A DNA stretch of 64,000 nucleotides from Shewanella gelidii (GCF_014647855.1 NZ_BMPZ01000001.1:310001-374000); one strand, 5' to 3'; numbered from the stretch's first letter, positions 1 to 8,887 are shown. Numbers and translations: made by a program. The notes: generated by a model from the letters alone, not told the origin.

Positions 1-911
1 TGCTTTCTTGACAAGGCTGGCAAAATAACTGTTGCTATGGCTATACCAAATAGCCCTAAAGGAAACTCTAACAAACGGTCCGAATAATAGAGCCAGCTAA
101 TTGAACCTGTCATAAGAAAACTGGCAATGAAGGTATCAAACAGTAAGTTAATTTGAGACACAGAAACCCCAAAAAGTGCGGGGATCATTAAGGTTCTTAT
201 TTTAACAACGCCCGGGTGGTTCCAGCCCCATGAGGGGCGAACAAGCGCTCTTTCTTTATATAGGAATGGGATCTGAAATAAGAATTGAATCAAGCCACCG
301 AAAAATACCCCCCAAGCAAGCCCAATCTCAGGGCTTGCCAACTGAGGCGACAGCAATAAAGCGGCACTGATAATCGCGATATTCAGAAACACTGGAGTAA
401 ATGCGGACACAGCAAATCGACCACGACTATTTAGTATCGACCCCGCAAGTGCTGTAAAGGTAATAAACCACAAATAAGGGAAGGTAATTTTAAGCATAAA
501 GGCCGCAAGTAAAAACTTCTCGCCATCTGCTTCATCATTTAACCAAGCAGCAAACCAACCGCCACCAAAAAGAGCAGCAAGCACTGGAGAGGCGATAACA
601 CCAACCAAGGTCACTATCGTAATAATACCACCGAGCGTACCAGCAACCTTTTCCAGAAGCTCCCGAGTATCATTCTCACTATATTTTTCTTGGTATTCAG
701 TTAAAACTGGAACGAAAGCTTGCGCGAATGCGCCTTCAGCAAACAAGCGTCGTAAAAAATTTGGAATTTTATTGGCAAAGAAAAATACATCGGCACTCGC
801 GCCAGCCCCCATTAGATTGGCAATAACGATATCACGAACCAAACCTAAAACGCGGGAAATCAATGTCATAGCACTAACAATTGCACCAGAGCGAAGCAGT
901 TTTTTGCTCAA
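1..911 (-). CDS. murJ: Lipid II flippase MurJ (MviN), N-terminal part, cut by the window edge
   Basis: Partial gene; about 303 N-terminal residues are visible and the 3' end lies off the left edge. MurJ is the multi-pass inner-membrane flippase that moves lipid II across the membrane for peptidoglycan synthesis. The protein starts SKKLLRSGAIVSAMTLISRV and contains family landmarks such as GAGASADVFFFANKIPN, RRLFAEGAFAQAFVP, KITFPYLWFIT and SWLYYSDRLLEFP, which align directly with E. coli MurJ from memory. The best start is TTG at 911-909, preceded by AGGAGA at 921-916. It is divergent from rpsT, the usual arrangement in gammaproteobacteria (rpsT | murJ-ribF-ileS). Identity is secure; the non-ATG start is inferred from the ribosome-binding site and alignment. 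Confidence 0.95.
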   Translation of the reverse strand, partial: MSKKLLRSGAIVSAMTLISRVLGLVRDIVIANLMGAGASADVFFFANKIPNFLRRLFAEGAFAQAFVPVLTEYQEKYSENDTRELLEKVAGTLGGIITIVTLVGVIASPVLAALFGGGWFAAWLNDEADGEKFLLAAFMLKITFPYLWFITFTALAGSILNSRGRFAVSAFTPVFLNIAIISAALLLSPQLASPEIGLAWGVFFGGLIQFLFQIPFLYKERALVRPSWGWNHPGVVKIRTLMIPALFGVSVSQINLLFDTFIASFLMTGSISWLYYSDRLLEFPLGLFGIAIATVILPALSRK

Positions 912-1089
912 TTTGTCTCCTAACTGACTTTTATTTAATTGGGTTTTATACCTGAAAAATTCGAAGCAAGCCCTGTCACCCAGCTTGAATTGCTGCTAGA
1001 ATTGCGCCACATCTTACACGAGTTGGGTCGTAGATAGCTAAGTTAGCTTGGTAAATTTCATCTTTACGATGAATATTCCATCATTATCA

Positions 1090-1118
1090 TTGACAAAGTG
1101 ATAATAAACGGGCATATT
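1090..1118 (+). promoter_or_regulatory. Probable sigma-70 promoter of rpsT
   Basis: TTGACA at 1090-1095, a 17-base spacer and CATATT at 1113-1118 form a good -35/-10 pair about 45 bases before the rpsT start. Inferred from sequence only. Confidence 0.55.
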
Positions 1119-1162
1119 CCTCGGCCTTTAAAAGTATCAAATCCAGTTTTAGGAGTTGCACC

Positions 1163-1429
1163 TTGGCTAATAGCAAGTCTGCAAAGAAGCGCGCGCTTCA
1201 ATCTGAGAAACGTCGTCAGCATAACGCTAGCCGTCGTTCTATGTTACGTACATATCTGAAGAAAGTTATCGCTGCAATCAAAAGTGGCGATCACGCTGCT
1301 GCAGTTGAATCTTTCAACGCTGCACAACCAATTGTTGACCGTATGGCGACTAAAGGCCTTATTCACAAGAATAAAGCTGCACGTCATAAGGCTCGCTTAA
1401 ATGCTAAGATCAAAGCACTCGCTGCTTAA
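1163..1429 (+). CDS. rpsT: 30S ribosomal protein S20
   Basis: S20 is a primary binder of the 5' domain of 16S rRNA in the small subunit. The 88-residue, very basic protein begins [20 protein letters not shown] after the initiator and has the normal length. The start codon is TTG at 1163, with AGGAG at 1151-1155 seven bases upstream; no ATG gives the conserved N terminus. E. coli rpsT is known to start with UUG, and the rare start is linked to its autoregulation there, so the same control is plausible here (inference). It is followed by a strong terminator and lies divergent to murJ. Confidence 0.98.
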   Translation: MANSKSAKKRALQSEKRRQHNASRRSMLRTYLKKVIAAIKSGDHAAAVESFNAAQPIVDRMATKGLIHKNKAARHKARLNAKIKALAA

Positions 1430-1444
1430 TTAATATCTTAGATA

Positions 1445-1473
1445 CAAAAAAACCGGCAATTGCCGGTTTTTTT
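1445..1473. terminator. Bidirectional terminator between rpsT and the arsR-type gene
   Basis: Perfect inverted repeat AAAACCGGCA/TGCCGGTTTT flanked by A- and T-runs, between two convergent genes. Confidence 0.85.
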
Positions 1474-1487
1474 ATATCTGCAATTTA

Positions 1488-1784
1488 CTAATGGCAGTAC
1501 ATGTTATTAAGTAACTTAATAATTTCGCGCACCTCTTCACTTTTCAGTGAATAAAATACTGTTTGCGCCTCTTTACGAGTCACGACCAACTGATCTTTAC
1601 GCAGCCATGCTAAATGCTGAGATAATGCTGATTGGCTTAGACCGAGCTTTTTGTTCATTTCACCAACGCACATTTCACCTTCGTTGAGTAAATAACATAA
1701 AATAAACAAACGACGTTCATTTGCCAGTGCCTTTAAAAGCACCACAGCATGATCGGCTCGTTCTTGCATCAATTCAATATTCAT
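1488..1784 (-). CDS. ArsR/SmtB-family winged-helix regulator with two well-placed cysteines
   Basis: A 98-residue single-domain regulator. The recognition helix region reads LGLSQSALSQHLAWLR (about residues 47-62) and is followed by a wing with RKEAQTVFYSL, as in the ArsR family. It lacks the CVC metal motif of ArsR/CadC. Cysteines at 39 (end of the second helix, EMCVGEM) and 97 (C-terminal helix, YCH) sit where HlyU, BigR and SqrR have their redox-active pair (HlyU Cys38/Cys104), so a thiol or persulfide sensor is more likely than a metal sensor. A third cysteine is at 30. It is a lone gene, convergent with rpsT; no obvious target gene lies beside it. Family assignment is firm; the sensor role is inference. 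Confidence 0.85.
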   Translation of the reverse strand: MNIELMQERADHAVVLLKALANERRLFILCYLLNEGEMCVGEMNKKLGLSQSALSQHLAWLRKDQLVVTRKEAQTVFYSLKSEEVREIIKLLNNMYCH

Positions 1785-2256
1785 TCCGAGCTAAATCTCC
1801 TAATACAAACCCCGCCACTAATATAGCGTTGACTTACACAGATAGTCGGGATGTATTGCACAGTTTTTACTAGATTGTTTTTAAAAATGGGACGTACGTA
1901 ATAAAAATGAAGGAAAGTCTAAAAAAGCAGAAGCGAAGACAGCAGTACTCAGTGACTAAACAGTGCATAAAACTTAAAACCATAAGTACAACTTAAATCT
2001 AATATTCAATATGGCTATGCCTCCCACTTTTTCAGATGAAAACGTCAAACTGCTACAAAACAATGATTTAGGCGCATATCAAAAAAACATGATATACATC
2101 ACTGTCGACAAAATCAGCGATGAGACTTACAACCACTGGGTTAAATCCAATACTAAATACATATGGGAAAGTGCATAACAATTGAATAGAGTGCGATGTA
2201 TTGTTGCGGTAAAAGCTCAAGCTTAAGCCCGTAAAAAGAACTAATTTACGACGTTT
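1785..2256. other. Gene-poor gap of about 470 bases
   Basis: Between the ArsR-type gene and the yaaA terminator. It is AT-rich and holds no recognised gene. The only sizeable reading frame is the 55-codon one listed separately at 2011-2178. The promoter of the ArsR-type gene must lie in the left part, but I cannot pick out clear -35/-10 boxes. Confidence 0.5.
2011..2178 (+). CDS. Possible small ORF of 55 codons, unknown
   Basis: ATG at 2011 opens a 55-codon frame ending TAA at 2176-2178. The product starts MAMPPTFSDENVKLLQNNDL and ends HWVKSNTKYIWESA. The composition is protein-like, with Trp, Tyr and His present. No good ribosome-binding site precedes it, and the frame is closed by a stop about 36 bases upstream. 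It could be a remnant of a lost gene. I do not recognise it. Confidence 0.2.
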   Translation: MAMPPTFSDENVKLLQNNDLGAYQKNMIYITVDKISDETYNHWVKSNTKYIWESA

Positions 2257-2264
2257 TTACTCAC

Positions 2265-2293
2265 AAAAAAGGCGTACATGAGTACGCCTTTTC
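2265..2293 (-). terminator. Terminator, probably of yaaA
   Basis: AAGGCGTAC/GTACGCCTT hairpin with a four-base loop; T-run on the minus strand. It lies about 105 bases past the yaaA stop. Confidence 0.7.
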
Positions 2294-2398
2294 TGACTTA
2301 GAAGTGCTCTACCTAGCAAATCCAATTTTGTATGTACAGTATACTCATTACGAGATATCCACTTGGCCGAAGATATGAGCAGCCCTGAATCGTAACAT

Positions 2399-3175
2399 CT
2401 ACTTTTGCTCTTCCCTTTTAAAGACCGGAGAATCTGGCTTCGACTCCTCGGCAGCATATACATATCCAGCGACATCGAATTGAATCAGTGCTTCCATAGA
2501 GTTCACGTCATTTTCAATTAAATACCGAGCCATTAATCCTCTTGCTTTTTTCGCATAAAAGCTAATCACCTTGTACTGCCCATTTTTACAGTCTTTGAAA
2601 ATTGGAGTAATCAACTGACGATTCAATTGCTTTTTATTCACCGCTTTAAAGTATTCATTAGAAGCTAAATTTACAATCATACCGTTTTGTTCATTTGAAC
2701 CCGCTTCATTGATCTCTTTGGTGATCAAATCGCCCCAAAATTGATACAGGTTCTTCCCTCGGCCGTTCATTAAGGAGGTTCCCATTTCTAATCGATAAGG
2801 CATCATCAAATCTAATGGCTTAAGTACGCCATATAACCCCGAAAGAATTCTCAATTTGTCTTGTGCCTTGTGAAGCGACTCTTGCGACAAACTATCCGCA
2901 TCTAACCCGGTATAGACATCTCCCTTAAAAGCGAAAATAGATTGCTTTGCATTACTTAAATCAAAGCCTGTATGCCATTCAGAAAACCGTACCGCATTTA
3001 AACTCGCTATTTTGTCACTCACTTTCATGAGAGAAGAGATTTGTGCGGGGGTTAACTCTCGGCAAATTTTAATTAATTCTTCACTGTGGGGAAGCAATGA
3101 AGGCAAAGTATATTCATCTGTTGAAGCTGGCGTTTCATAATCCAGCGTTTTTGCCGGCGAGACTAGAATTAACAT
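2399..3175 (-). CDS. yaaA: Peroxide stress resistance protein YaaA
   Basis: 258 residues, the same length as E. coli YaaA, starting [16 protein letters not shown] (E. coli [16 protein letters not shown]). The open frame extends 21 codons further upstream, but that extension has no family similarity, so the start is ATG at 3175-3173. YaaA (DUF328) lowers free iron and limits DNA damage during hydrogen-peroxide stress in E. coli; it acts in the cytosol and binds DNA. Visible landmarks include [20 protein letters not shown] and [16 protein letters not shown] segments near the middle and [19 protein letters not shown] toward the C terminus. It appears to be monocistronic. Confidence 0.93.
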   Translation of the reverse strand: MLILVSPAKTLDYETPASTDEYTLPSLLPHSEELIKICRELTPAQISSLMKVSDKIASLNAVRFSEWHTGFDLSNAKQSIFAFKGDVYTGLDADSLSQESLHKAQDKLRILSGLYGVLKPLDLMMPYRLEMGTSLMNGRGKNLYQFWGDLITKEINEAGSNEQNGMIVNLASNEYFKAVNKKQLNRQLITPIFKDCKNGQYKVISFYAKKARGLMARYLIENDVNSMEALIQFDVAGYVYAAEESKPDSPVFKREEQK

Positions 3176-3230
3176 GGCGATTTCCAAACAAACTAATAAA
3201 TGAAGCACTATAATACTGAAGCACTCACAA

Positions 3231-3259
3231 AAAACCACGCTTAAAAAGCGTGGTTTTTT
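3231..3259 (-). terminator. Terminator of the AgcS symporter gene
   Basis: AAAACCACGC/GCGTGGTTTT stem with a seven-base loop, about 60 bases past the stop of the gene at 3321. Confidence 0.8.
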
Positions 3260-3320
3260 AGATAGGAATCATTGAGTTTATCGGTCACAACGTTCAAAAA
3301 GAGACTTACACATCTACTGG

Positions 3321-4751
3321 TTATTGCTCATACGGCCGACCTTGCCATATAGAAGCATCAACCTTATTTCTAAGCTCTGGATATTTTGATTGATCAAACG
3401 TTGGTACTCGACCTGACTTCAGCTGTTTTTGATAGTCTCGTATCACCTTAAACGCGAGCTTGGACAGCAAGATTAATGCAACTAAGTTAACCATCGCCAT
3501 CAAGCCTGCAGAGACGTCAGCAAGATCCCACACCAAAGAAACTTTAGCGATGGCACCAAACATCACCATCCCCAGCACGCACAGGCGAAATACCGGTAAG
3601 GCCTTCGTACTGTTCTTTGCTAAAAATACAACGTTCGTTTCAGCGTAAGAGTAATTCGCAATAATGGAAGTAAAACAAAACAGCAAAATAGCCCCTGCGA
3701 CAAAAAAAGCTCCCCAATCACCAACATGAAAACTCATTGCGTCAATGGTAATTTGAATACCATCTTTGCTTCCTTGACCGTCACCAGCCAAAATAATGAT
3801 TGCCGCGGTCGCAGTACAAATCACGATGGTGTCGACAAAAACACCTAACATTTGCACAAACCCTTGCGACGCCGGATGATTTGGGTTTGGTGATGCGCTC
3901 GCAGCAATATTCGCCGCACTACCCATGCCAGCTTCATTAGAAAACAATCCTCTCGCAATACCGTTTTGCATCGCCTGCGCCATTGCATAGGCAACACCGC
4001 CACTAGCAGCTTCTTGCCAGCCAAACGCACTATTTATAACAAGTGATAACGCCCCGGGTAGCTTTTCGACATTCATCAAAACCACGACAAAGGCAATCAC
4101 AATATAAGCTATCGCCATAACCGGAACTAAAACCTCAGACACATGGGCTACCTTACGTAAGCCTCCGGCAATTACCACGCCACTGAAAACAACTAAACCT
4201 ATTCCAACATAAACTTCATTCACGCCAAAAACTTGGGTCATTGCGCCAGTAATCGTATTTGCTTGTACAGCGTTGAACACAAGTCCAAATGCAACAATTA
4301 ATAGAACAGAAAACAACACTCCCATCCAACGTAAGCCCAGCCCTTTTTCCATATAATAAGCAGGCCCACCACGATACTGACCTTCTTCATCTTTTATTTT
4401 AAAAACTTGGGCGAGTGTTGCCTCTATCATTGCCGTCGCCATCCCTAGCATCGCAATTAACCACATCCAGAACACCGCTCCTGGGCCACCAGCGGTAATC
4501 GCTACCGCGACCCCCGCCATATTACCAGCACCAACGCGAGCCGCCATGCTAGTACAAAAAACTTGAAAAGAAGAAAGCCCTCGCTTGGTTTCCCCTTTAC
4601 TTTGCACCATTAACTTTATTGAGTGCCAAAGATAACTAACCTGAATAAAACCGAGCCGAACGGTAAAATACAACCCTGCCCCAACAAGGCCATAAATAAT
4701 TAAATTACCCCAAAGTAATGAATTCAAAAAACTAACACTTTCTTCTAACAT
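3321..4751 (-). CDS. Sodium:alanine/glycine symporter, AgcS family
   Basis: 476-residue inner-membrane protein with about ten hydrophobic segments. AgcS (DagA) carriers import alanine or glycine with sodium. Family signatures are plain: SMAARVGAGNMAGVAVAI (about residues 69-86), GPGAVFWMWLIAMLGMATAM, KDEEGQYRGGPAYYMEKGLG, and RGLFSNEAGMGSAANIAASA near the middle. Length is typical. It is transcribed alone, and a good terminator follows. In some bacteria this family sits behind a glycine riboswitch; I looked and did not see one here. Substrate (Ala or Gly) cannot be told from sequence. Confidence 0.93.
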   Translation of the reverse strand: MLEESVSFLNSLLWGNLIIYGLVGAGLYFTVRLGFIQVSYLWHSIKLMVQSKGETKRGLSSFQVFCTSMAARVGAGNMAGVAVAITAGGPGAVFWMWLIAMLGMATAMIEATLAQVFKIKDEEGQYRGGPAYYMEKGLGLRWMGVLFSVLLIVAFGLVFNAVQANTITGAMTQVFGVNEVYVGIGLVVFSGVVIAGGLRKVAHVSEVLVPVMAIAYIVIAFVVVLMNVEKLPGALSLVINSAFGWQEAASGGVAYAMAQAMQNGIARGLFSNEAGMGSAANIAASASPNPNHPASQGFVQMLGVFVDTIVICTATAAIIILAGDGQGSKDGIQITIDAMSFHVGDWGAFFVAGAILLFCFTSIIANYSYAETNVVFLAKNSTKALPVFRLCVLGMVMFGAIAKVSLVWDLADVSAGLMAMVNLVALILLSKLAFKVIRDYQKQLKSGRVPTFDQSKYPELRNKVDASIWQGRPYEQ

Positions 4752-4765
4752 AAATTTTTACTTCT

Positions 4766-4807
4766 TATAGTTATGGGGTGCCGGCAGGCACTTTCGTATA
4801 GTTATGG
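4766..4807. repeat. 11-base direct repeat around a small hairpin upstream of the AgcS gene
   Basis: TATAGTTATGG occurs at 4766-4776 and 4797-4807. Between the copies is GTGCC-GGCA-GGCAC (4778-4791). It lies just before the AgcS start, so it could be part of its leader or an operator. Function unknown. Confidence 0.4.
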
Positions 4808-5068
4808 TTAGCAAGCATAAAGGTCAAAACGACAAAAATCCAAACTACTGGCGAGCTTGTTAAATTATTACACCAATTTAATTCGATCTTACACCCCTAC
4901 AACCCAACGAATACGCACAACCCACACACAAACACTAAAAAACCAGATCGCCATCACAACCAAACAGAGCGCCAAGTGGTTAAATATCGACCAATAACTT
5001 ACATTCACACACCCAAAATGAACAGTTTGGTTCGGTTTACAGCGAAAAACTGGATGTAGAGCACGTTA

Positions 5069-5085
5069 TTGTAATTAAATTACAA
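5069..5085. promoter_or_regulatory. HexR-like operator upstream of phosphoketolase
   Basis: A perfect 17-base palindrome, TTGTAATT-A-AATTACAA, ending 57 bases before the xfp start. Its core matches the consensus I know for HexR, the 2-keto-3-deoxy-6-phosphogluconate-responsive regulator of central carbon genes in gammaproteobacteria such as Shewanella. The palindrome is seen directly; assignment to HexR is inference from motif and gene context. The remainder of the 390-base gap (4752-5142) shows no gene. Confidence 0.7.
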
Positions 5086-5142
5086 ATATAGTGTTCACCA
5101 ACAGAGATAATTAACTTTTCGAATGCTCGAGTGAGGCTAATA

Positions 5143-7509
5143 ATGACACAACCACAAGAGATTACTGCACTTAAGAAACTAGTTCGTGCCACTAACTTTC
5201 TTGCAACGTCGCAGATCTATCTAAAGCAAAACGTTCTTTTCAAACGTGAACTAAAACACGAAGACATTAAGCCAAGACTTCTAGGCCACTGGGGTACCTG
5301 CCCGGGTATTAACTTTGTGTATGCAAACGTGAACCGTTTGATTGTGAATCACAACCGTTCATTTGTTTACCTTGTTGGTCCTGGTCACGGCTTCCCTGCT
5401 GTGCAAGCAAACCTATTCGTAGAAGGCTCGTTAAGCCACTATTATCCAGATGTCATCCCATACAATGAAGATGGTATTACAGATATCTGTCAAAAGTTTT
5501 CTGCCGCTTATGGTTACCCTTCGCATGCAAACCCTGAAGCACCTGGCCAGATCCTAGAGGGTGGTGAGCTAGGTTATTCGCTTTCTGTTGCTTGGGGTGC
5601 TGTACTCGACAATCCTGACTTAATTGCAGCATGTCTTGTGGGCGATGGCGAGGCTGAAACCGGTCCATTAGCCGCATCTTGGTATGCAAACCGTTTAGTC
5701 GACCCAGTCAATAACGGTGCAGTTCTGCCTATCGTTCATATCAATGGTTATAAAATTTCTGGCCCAACACGTATGGGGCGTATGAGCCATGAAGAGCTGG
5801 ATCTCGAATTCCGCGGCCTGGGTTACCACCCAATCATTGTTGATGATGAGCTAGAAGAAGACGTTTACGTACAAATGGCGAATGCGATGGATCTTTCTTA
5901 CGAAATGATCAATGACATTCAAACCCGAGCTCGTGCCGGTGAAGATATTTGCAAACCACGTTGGCCAGTCATTCTTATGCGCACAGCAAAAGGCTGGACA
6001 GGTACTGCTGAGTTTGGTGGGAAAAAGCTTGAAGGTAACTGTGATTCGCACCAAGTTATCGTCAACAAGTGTGCAACCGATAAAGGCCACCTTGACGCTC
6101 TAAATACTTGGTTAGACAGCTACAAATTCCATGAATTATATGAAATGAATGAAGCTGGTGAACTGATCTTTGATAAAGATATTCAGTCGCTTATTCCTAG
6201 GAAAGATCTGTGTTGTGGTCGCCAACACTTAAGCTATGGCGGTGAAGTCGTTCGTTCACTTGCAAAGCCAGATCTCGAAAAGCTCGGTTATGGCGCTGAA
6301 ACACCTCGCGGAACTCGCGGTGAATCAATGTACAAAATGGGTGAGTGGATGCGCGATGCATTTAAACTCAACAGAGATCAACGCAACTTACGTATCTTCT
6401 GCCCTGACGAAACGTACTCGAATCAGCTACAGGCAGTGTTCGAAGAAACCAGCCGTGGTTGGACATGGCCAATCGAAAGCTGGGACAATGACATGACTCG
6501 CGATGGCCGTGTTGTAGAACTACTTTCAGAGAACTTACTTTTCGGCATGATGCATGGTTACACCGTTACTGGTCGTCACGCGATGTTCCCAACTTATGAA
6601 GCATTCTCACAAGTCGTTTCGTCTATGGCTGATCAATACTGTAAGTATGTTTATGCGAGCCAAGGCGTGCACTTCCGCAAACCGGTTCCGGCATGTAACG
6701 TCGTTCTATCTTCACTATTAGAGCGTCAAGATCACAATGGTTACTCGCACCAGAACCCGTCGTTCCTCGGAGCGATGCTCGAGAAGCACCCGCACATCAT
6801 CTCAGCTTATTTACCTGCTGATGGTAACAGCACGCTTGTATACACCGAGAAAGCATACGAAGGTCGTGACAAGTTAAACATCATCGTTGCGGGTAAGAAA
6901 GAGCTTCCACAGTGGCTAACCCTTGATGAAGCACGCAAGCAAGCCGATGACGGTGTTATGGTTTGGGATTTTGCATCTGATGATAATCCTGATGTTGTAC
7001 TTGCGGCATGTGGTGACTATGTCACTCAAGAGGCAATGGCGGCACTTGTTCTCATCAGAGAAATGCTTCCACGTGTTCGCATCCGTTTCGTCAGCGTCAC
7101 TGAGTTAACCAGTAGTGGTCTTGGTAGCCTTGACTTCCAAAGCAAGCCTTGGTTAATGGATGAAGTGTTTACGGCTGATAAAGGTGTTGTATTCAACTAC
7201 CACGGCTATCCAAACACCATTAAGAAGCTTGTATTTGATTACAAAGGCAACTCTCGCTTCCGTATTAAAGGTTACGAAGAGGAAGGCTCAACGACAACAC
7301 CATTTGATATGGGTGTTCGTAACGGTACCTCTCGTTACCACTTAGTGATTGATATGGCTTACAAGCTATTCCAACAAGGTGTGATCGACGAAACTCAGCA
7401 CGTTGCTATTACAACGGATATGTTGAAGCGCCTAGTTGACCATGGCAACTACATCAAAGAAAATGGTGTTGACCCGAAAGAAATCGAAAATTGGGTTTGG
7501 ACTCGTTAA
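5143..7509 (+). CDS. xfp: Xylulose-5-phosphate/fructose-6-phosphate phosphoketolase
   Basis: 788-residue thiamine-diphosphate enzyme that splits xylulose-5-P (and often fructose-6-P) with phosphate into acetyl-phosphate plus glyceraldehyde-3-P (or erythrose-4-P). Family motifs: LLGHWGTCPGINF near residues 47-59, GPGHGFPA, GDGEAETGPLA (ThDP/Mg site), HINGYKISGPTR, and C-terminal RDHNGYSHQNPSF-like and HGYPNTIKKL segments. The longest frame starts at a GTG (5131), but ATG at 5143 has GAGG at 5133-5136 at ideal distance and is preferred. Unusual for this type of bacterium; acetate kinase is not adjacent. Grouping with tal and pgi suggests a carbon shunt around upper glycolysis and the pentose-phosphate pathway, probably under HexR (inference). 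Confidence 0.95.
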   Translation: MTQPQEITALKKLVRATNFLATSQIYLKQNVLFKRELKHEDIKPRLLGHWGTCPGINFVYANVNRLIVNHNRSFVYLVGPGHGFPAVQANLFVEGSLSHYYPDVIPYNEDGITDICQKFSAAYGYPSHANPEAPGQILEGGELGYSLSVAWGAVLDNPDLIAACLVGDGEAETGPLAASWYANRLVDPVNNGAVLPIVHINGYKISGPTRMGRMSHEELDLEFRGLGYHPIIVDDELEEDVYVQMANAMDLSYEMINDIQTRARAGEDICKPRWPVILMRTAKGWTGTAEFGGKKLEGNCDSHQVIVNKCATDKGHLDALNTWLDSYKFHELYEMNEAGELIFDKDIQSLIPRKDLCCGRQHLSYGGEVVRSLAKPDLEKLGYGAETPRGTRGESMYKMGEWMRDAFKLNRDQRNLRIFCPDETYSNQLQAVFEETSRGWTWPIESWDNDMTRDGRVVELLSENLLFGMMHGYTVTGRHAMFPTYEAFSQVVSSMADQYCKYVYASQGVHFRKPVPACNVVLSSLLERQDHNGYSHQNPSFLGAMLEKHPHIISAYLPADGNSTLVYTEKAYEGRDKLNIIVAGKKELPQWLTLDEARKQADDGVMVWDFASDDNPDVVLAACGDYVTQEAMAALVLIREMLPRVRIRFVSVTELTSSGLGSLDFQSKPWLMDEVFTADKGVVFNYHGYPNTIKKLVFDYKGNSRFRIKGYEEEGSTTTPFDMGVRNGTSRYHLVIDMAYKLFQQGVIDETQHVAITTDMLKRLVDHGNYIKENGVDPKEIENWVWTR

Positions 7510-7534
7510 TTCGTTAACTTGAACAAAAAGATTA

Positions 7535-7566
7535 CAAAAAAGCATCCTTTCGGGTGTTTTTTTTTG
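7535..7566 (+). terminator. Terminator of xfp
   Basis: GCATCC-TTTC-GGGTGT hairpin followed by nine T's. Confidence 0.8.
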
Positions 7567-7713
7567 CTTTCTAGCAACTACTTATGGAATTTTCCAGTAA
7601 TAAAATGGATAATTGTCACAGTTTGCGACAAAAAATGAATCGCCCAATAAAAAGAGCAGACTCGCCATACGAGCCATGGCGCACTGGTGAACAATAAAAT
7701 AAAGGAATTATTA

Positions 7714-8820
7714 ATGATGAACAAAACACTTAAAATCGCATTACTTGCCTCAATCCTTCCGTTTGCGGCACATGCAGAGCAAGAGCTTTCACCATGGTAC
7801 GTTGGTGCAGGCCTTGGTCTAAATAACTACGAGCCGAATTGTGACCAAAAAACCATGAAGGTTTGTGGTGAAGATGAGCCTTATGCATTTGATGTATTTG
7901 GTGGTTACCTACTCAACGAGAATATCGGTATTGAACTGGGTTATCGTAATCTAGGTAAGACCGAGTGGGTAGACTACAGCAACGCAATGAACGATGTTGG
8001 TGTGAAAGGTGTCTCCATTGGTCTGAACTCTTTCTGGCCTGTCGCCGAGCGCTGGTTGTTTACGGTGGAAGCTGGTGCATTGAACTACCTTATTTCTAAC
8101 AATAAGCAGTACGGTTCTGAATACTATAGCGACAATGATGTCTCACCATACTTTGGTGCCGGTATCGCATACAAGCTTACAGAAAAGCTAAACCTTGCCG
8201 CTAAATACCGTCGTTACGAAAACCTAGACGAAGATAAGTGGAATACTCTGGATCTCGAGAGCAACTATTATGGTCTGGAGCTAAGCTACCGTTTTGGCGA
8301 AGTTGCGAAGCCAGCTCCCGTTGCGGCTGCACCGGTTGTTGCCGAGCCAGTTGATTCTGACGGTGATGGTGTGATGGATGATATGGATCGCTGTCAAGGC
8401 ACGCCTTCAAATCACCAGGTCGACAAGTACGGCTGCTCTATCTATGTAGATAAAGTAGAAAAAATCCAAATTGCCGCGAAATTTGATAATAACTCTTCAG
8501 TTGTAAAAACGGCCTCTTACAGTGAAATTGAGCGTCTAGCTGATTTCATGAATAAGTACCCGAACTCTAAAGTAGCCATTTCGGGCCATGCTTCAAATGT
8601 CGGTTCTGCAAGCTACAACTTGACGCTGTCAGAGAAGCGCGCAAATGCAGTTGCGAAGATTCTAGTGGAGCGCTATGGCATTAGCCAAAGTCGCGTCACT
8701 GCGAAAGGTTATGGTGTGACGATGCCTCTCATTGAAGGAAGCTCTGCTGAAGCCAATGCTGCGAACCGTCGCATTGAAGGTTTAGTGACAGGTAGTGAGA
8801 AAAAACCACTGCTTAAATAA
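7714..8820 (+). CDS. OmpA-family outer-membrane protein with altered peptidoglycan-binding site
   Basis: 368 residues. Signal peptide ends in FAAHA before EQELSPWYV; an eight-stranded OmpA-type barrel follows (to about residue 200, last strand GLELSYRFG), then a Pro/Ala-Val linker, a calcium-type thrombospondin-3 repeat (DSDGDGVMDDMDRC), and an OmpA C-terminal domain with NLTLSEKRANAVAKIL. In that domain the arginine of the diaminopimelate-binding pair is present (R309), but the partner Asp of the usual GHTD motif is Ser294 (GHAS). Start: the frame opens at a GTG (7687), but the ATG at 7714 has AAGGAA at 7702-7707 and begins the signal peptide. It probably serves as an abundant structural porin; strength of cell-wall anchoring is doubtful. 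Confidence 0.88.
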   Translation: MMNKTLKIALLASILPFAAHAEQELSPWYVGAGLGLNNYEPNCDQKTMKVCGEDEPYAFDVFGGYLLNENIGIELGYRNLGKTEWVDYSNAMNDVGVKGVSIGLNSFWPVAERWLFTVEAGALNYLISNNKQYGSEYYSDNDVSPYFGAGIAYKLTEKLNLAAKYRRYENLDEDKWNTLDLESNYYGLELSYRFGEVAKPAPVAAAPVVAEPVDSDGDGVMDDMDRCQGTPSNHQVDKYGCSIYVDKVEKIQIAAKFDNNSSVVKTASYSEIERLADFMNKYPNSKVAISGHASNVGSASYNLTLSEKRANAVAKILVERYGISQSRVTAKGYGVTMPLIEGSSAEANAANRRIEGLVTGSEKKPLLK

Positions 8821-8855
8821 GTCAGTTTAGACTTTAAACATCCTTCAATATATTC

Positions 8856-8887
8856 AAGACTAGGTGAGTCTTCACCTAGTCTTTTTT
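8856..8887 (+). terminator. Terminator of the OmpA-like gene
   Basis: Perfect 12-base stem AAGACTAGGTGA/TCACCTAGTCTT with a four-base loop and a T-run. Confidence 0.9.

Noticed and set aside
3845..4030. Secondary reading frames inside large genes on the same or opposite strand
   Set aside because: Such frames lie within well-identified genes, lack ribosome-binding sites and have unnatural composition; treated as shadows throughout the window.
4752..4900. Glycine riboswitch in front of the AgcS symporter gene
   Set aside because: These carriers often have one, but the minus-strand leader lacks the GGAGAG-type conserved segments and paired aptamer layout.
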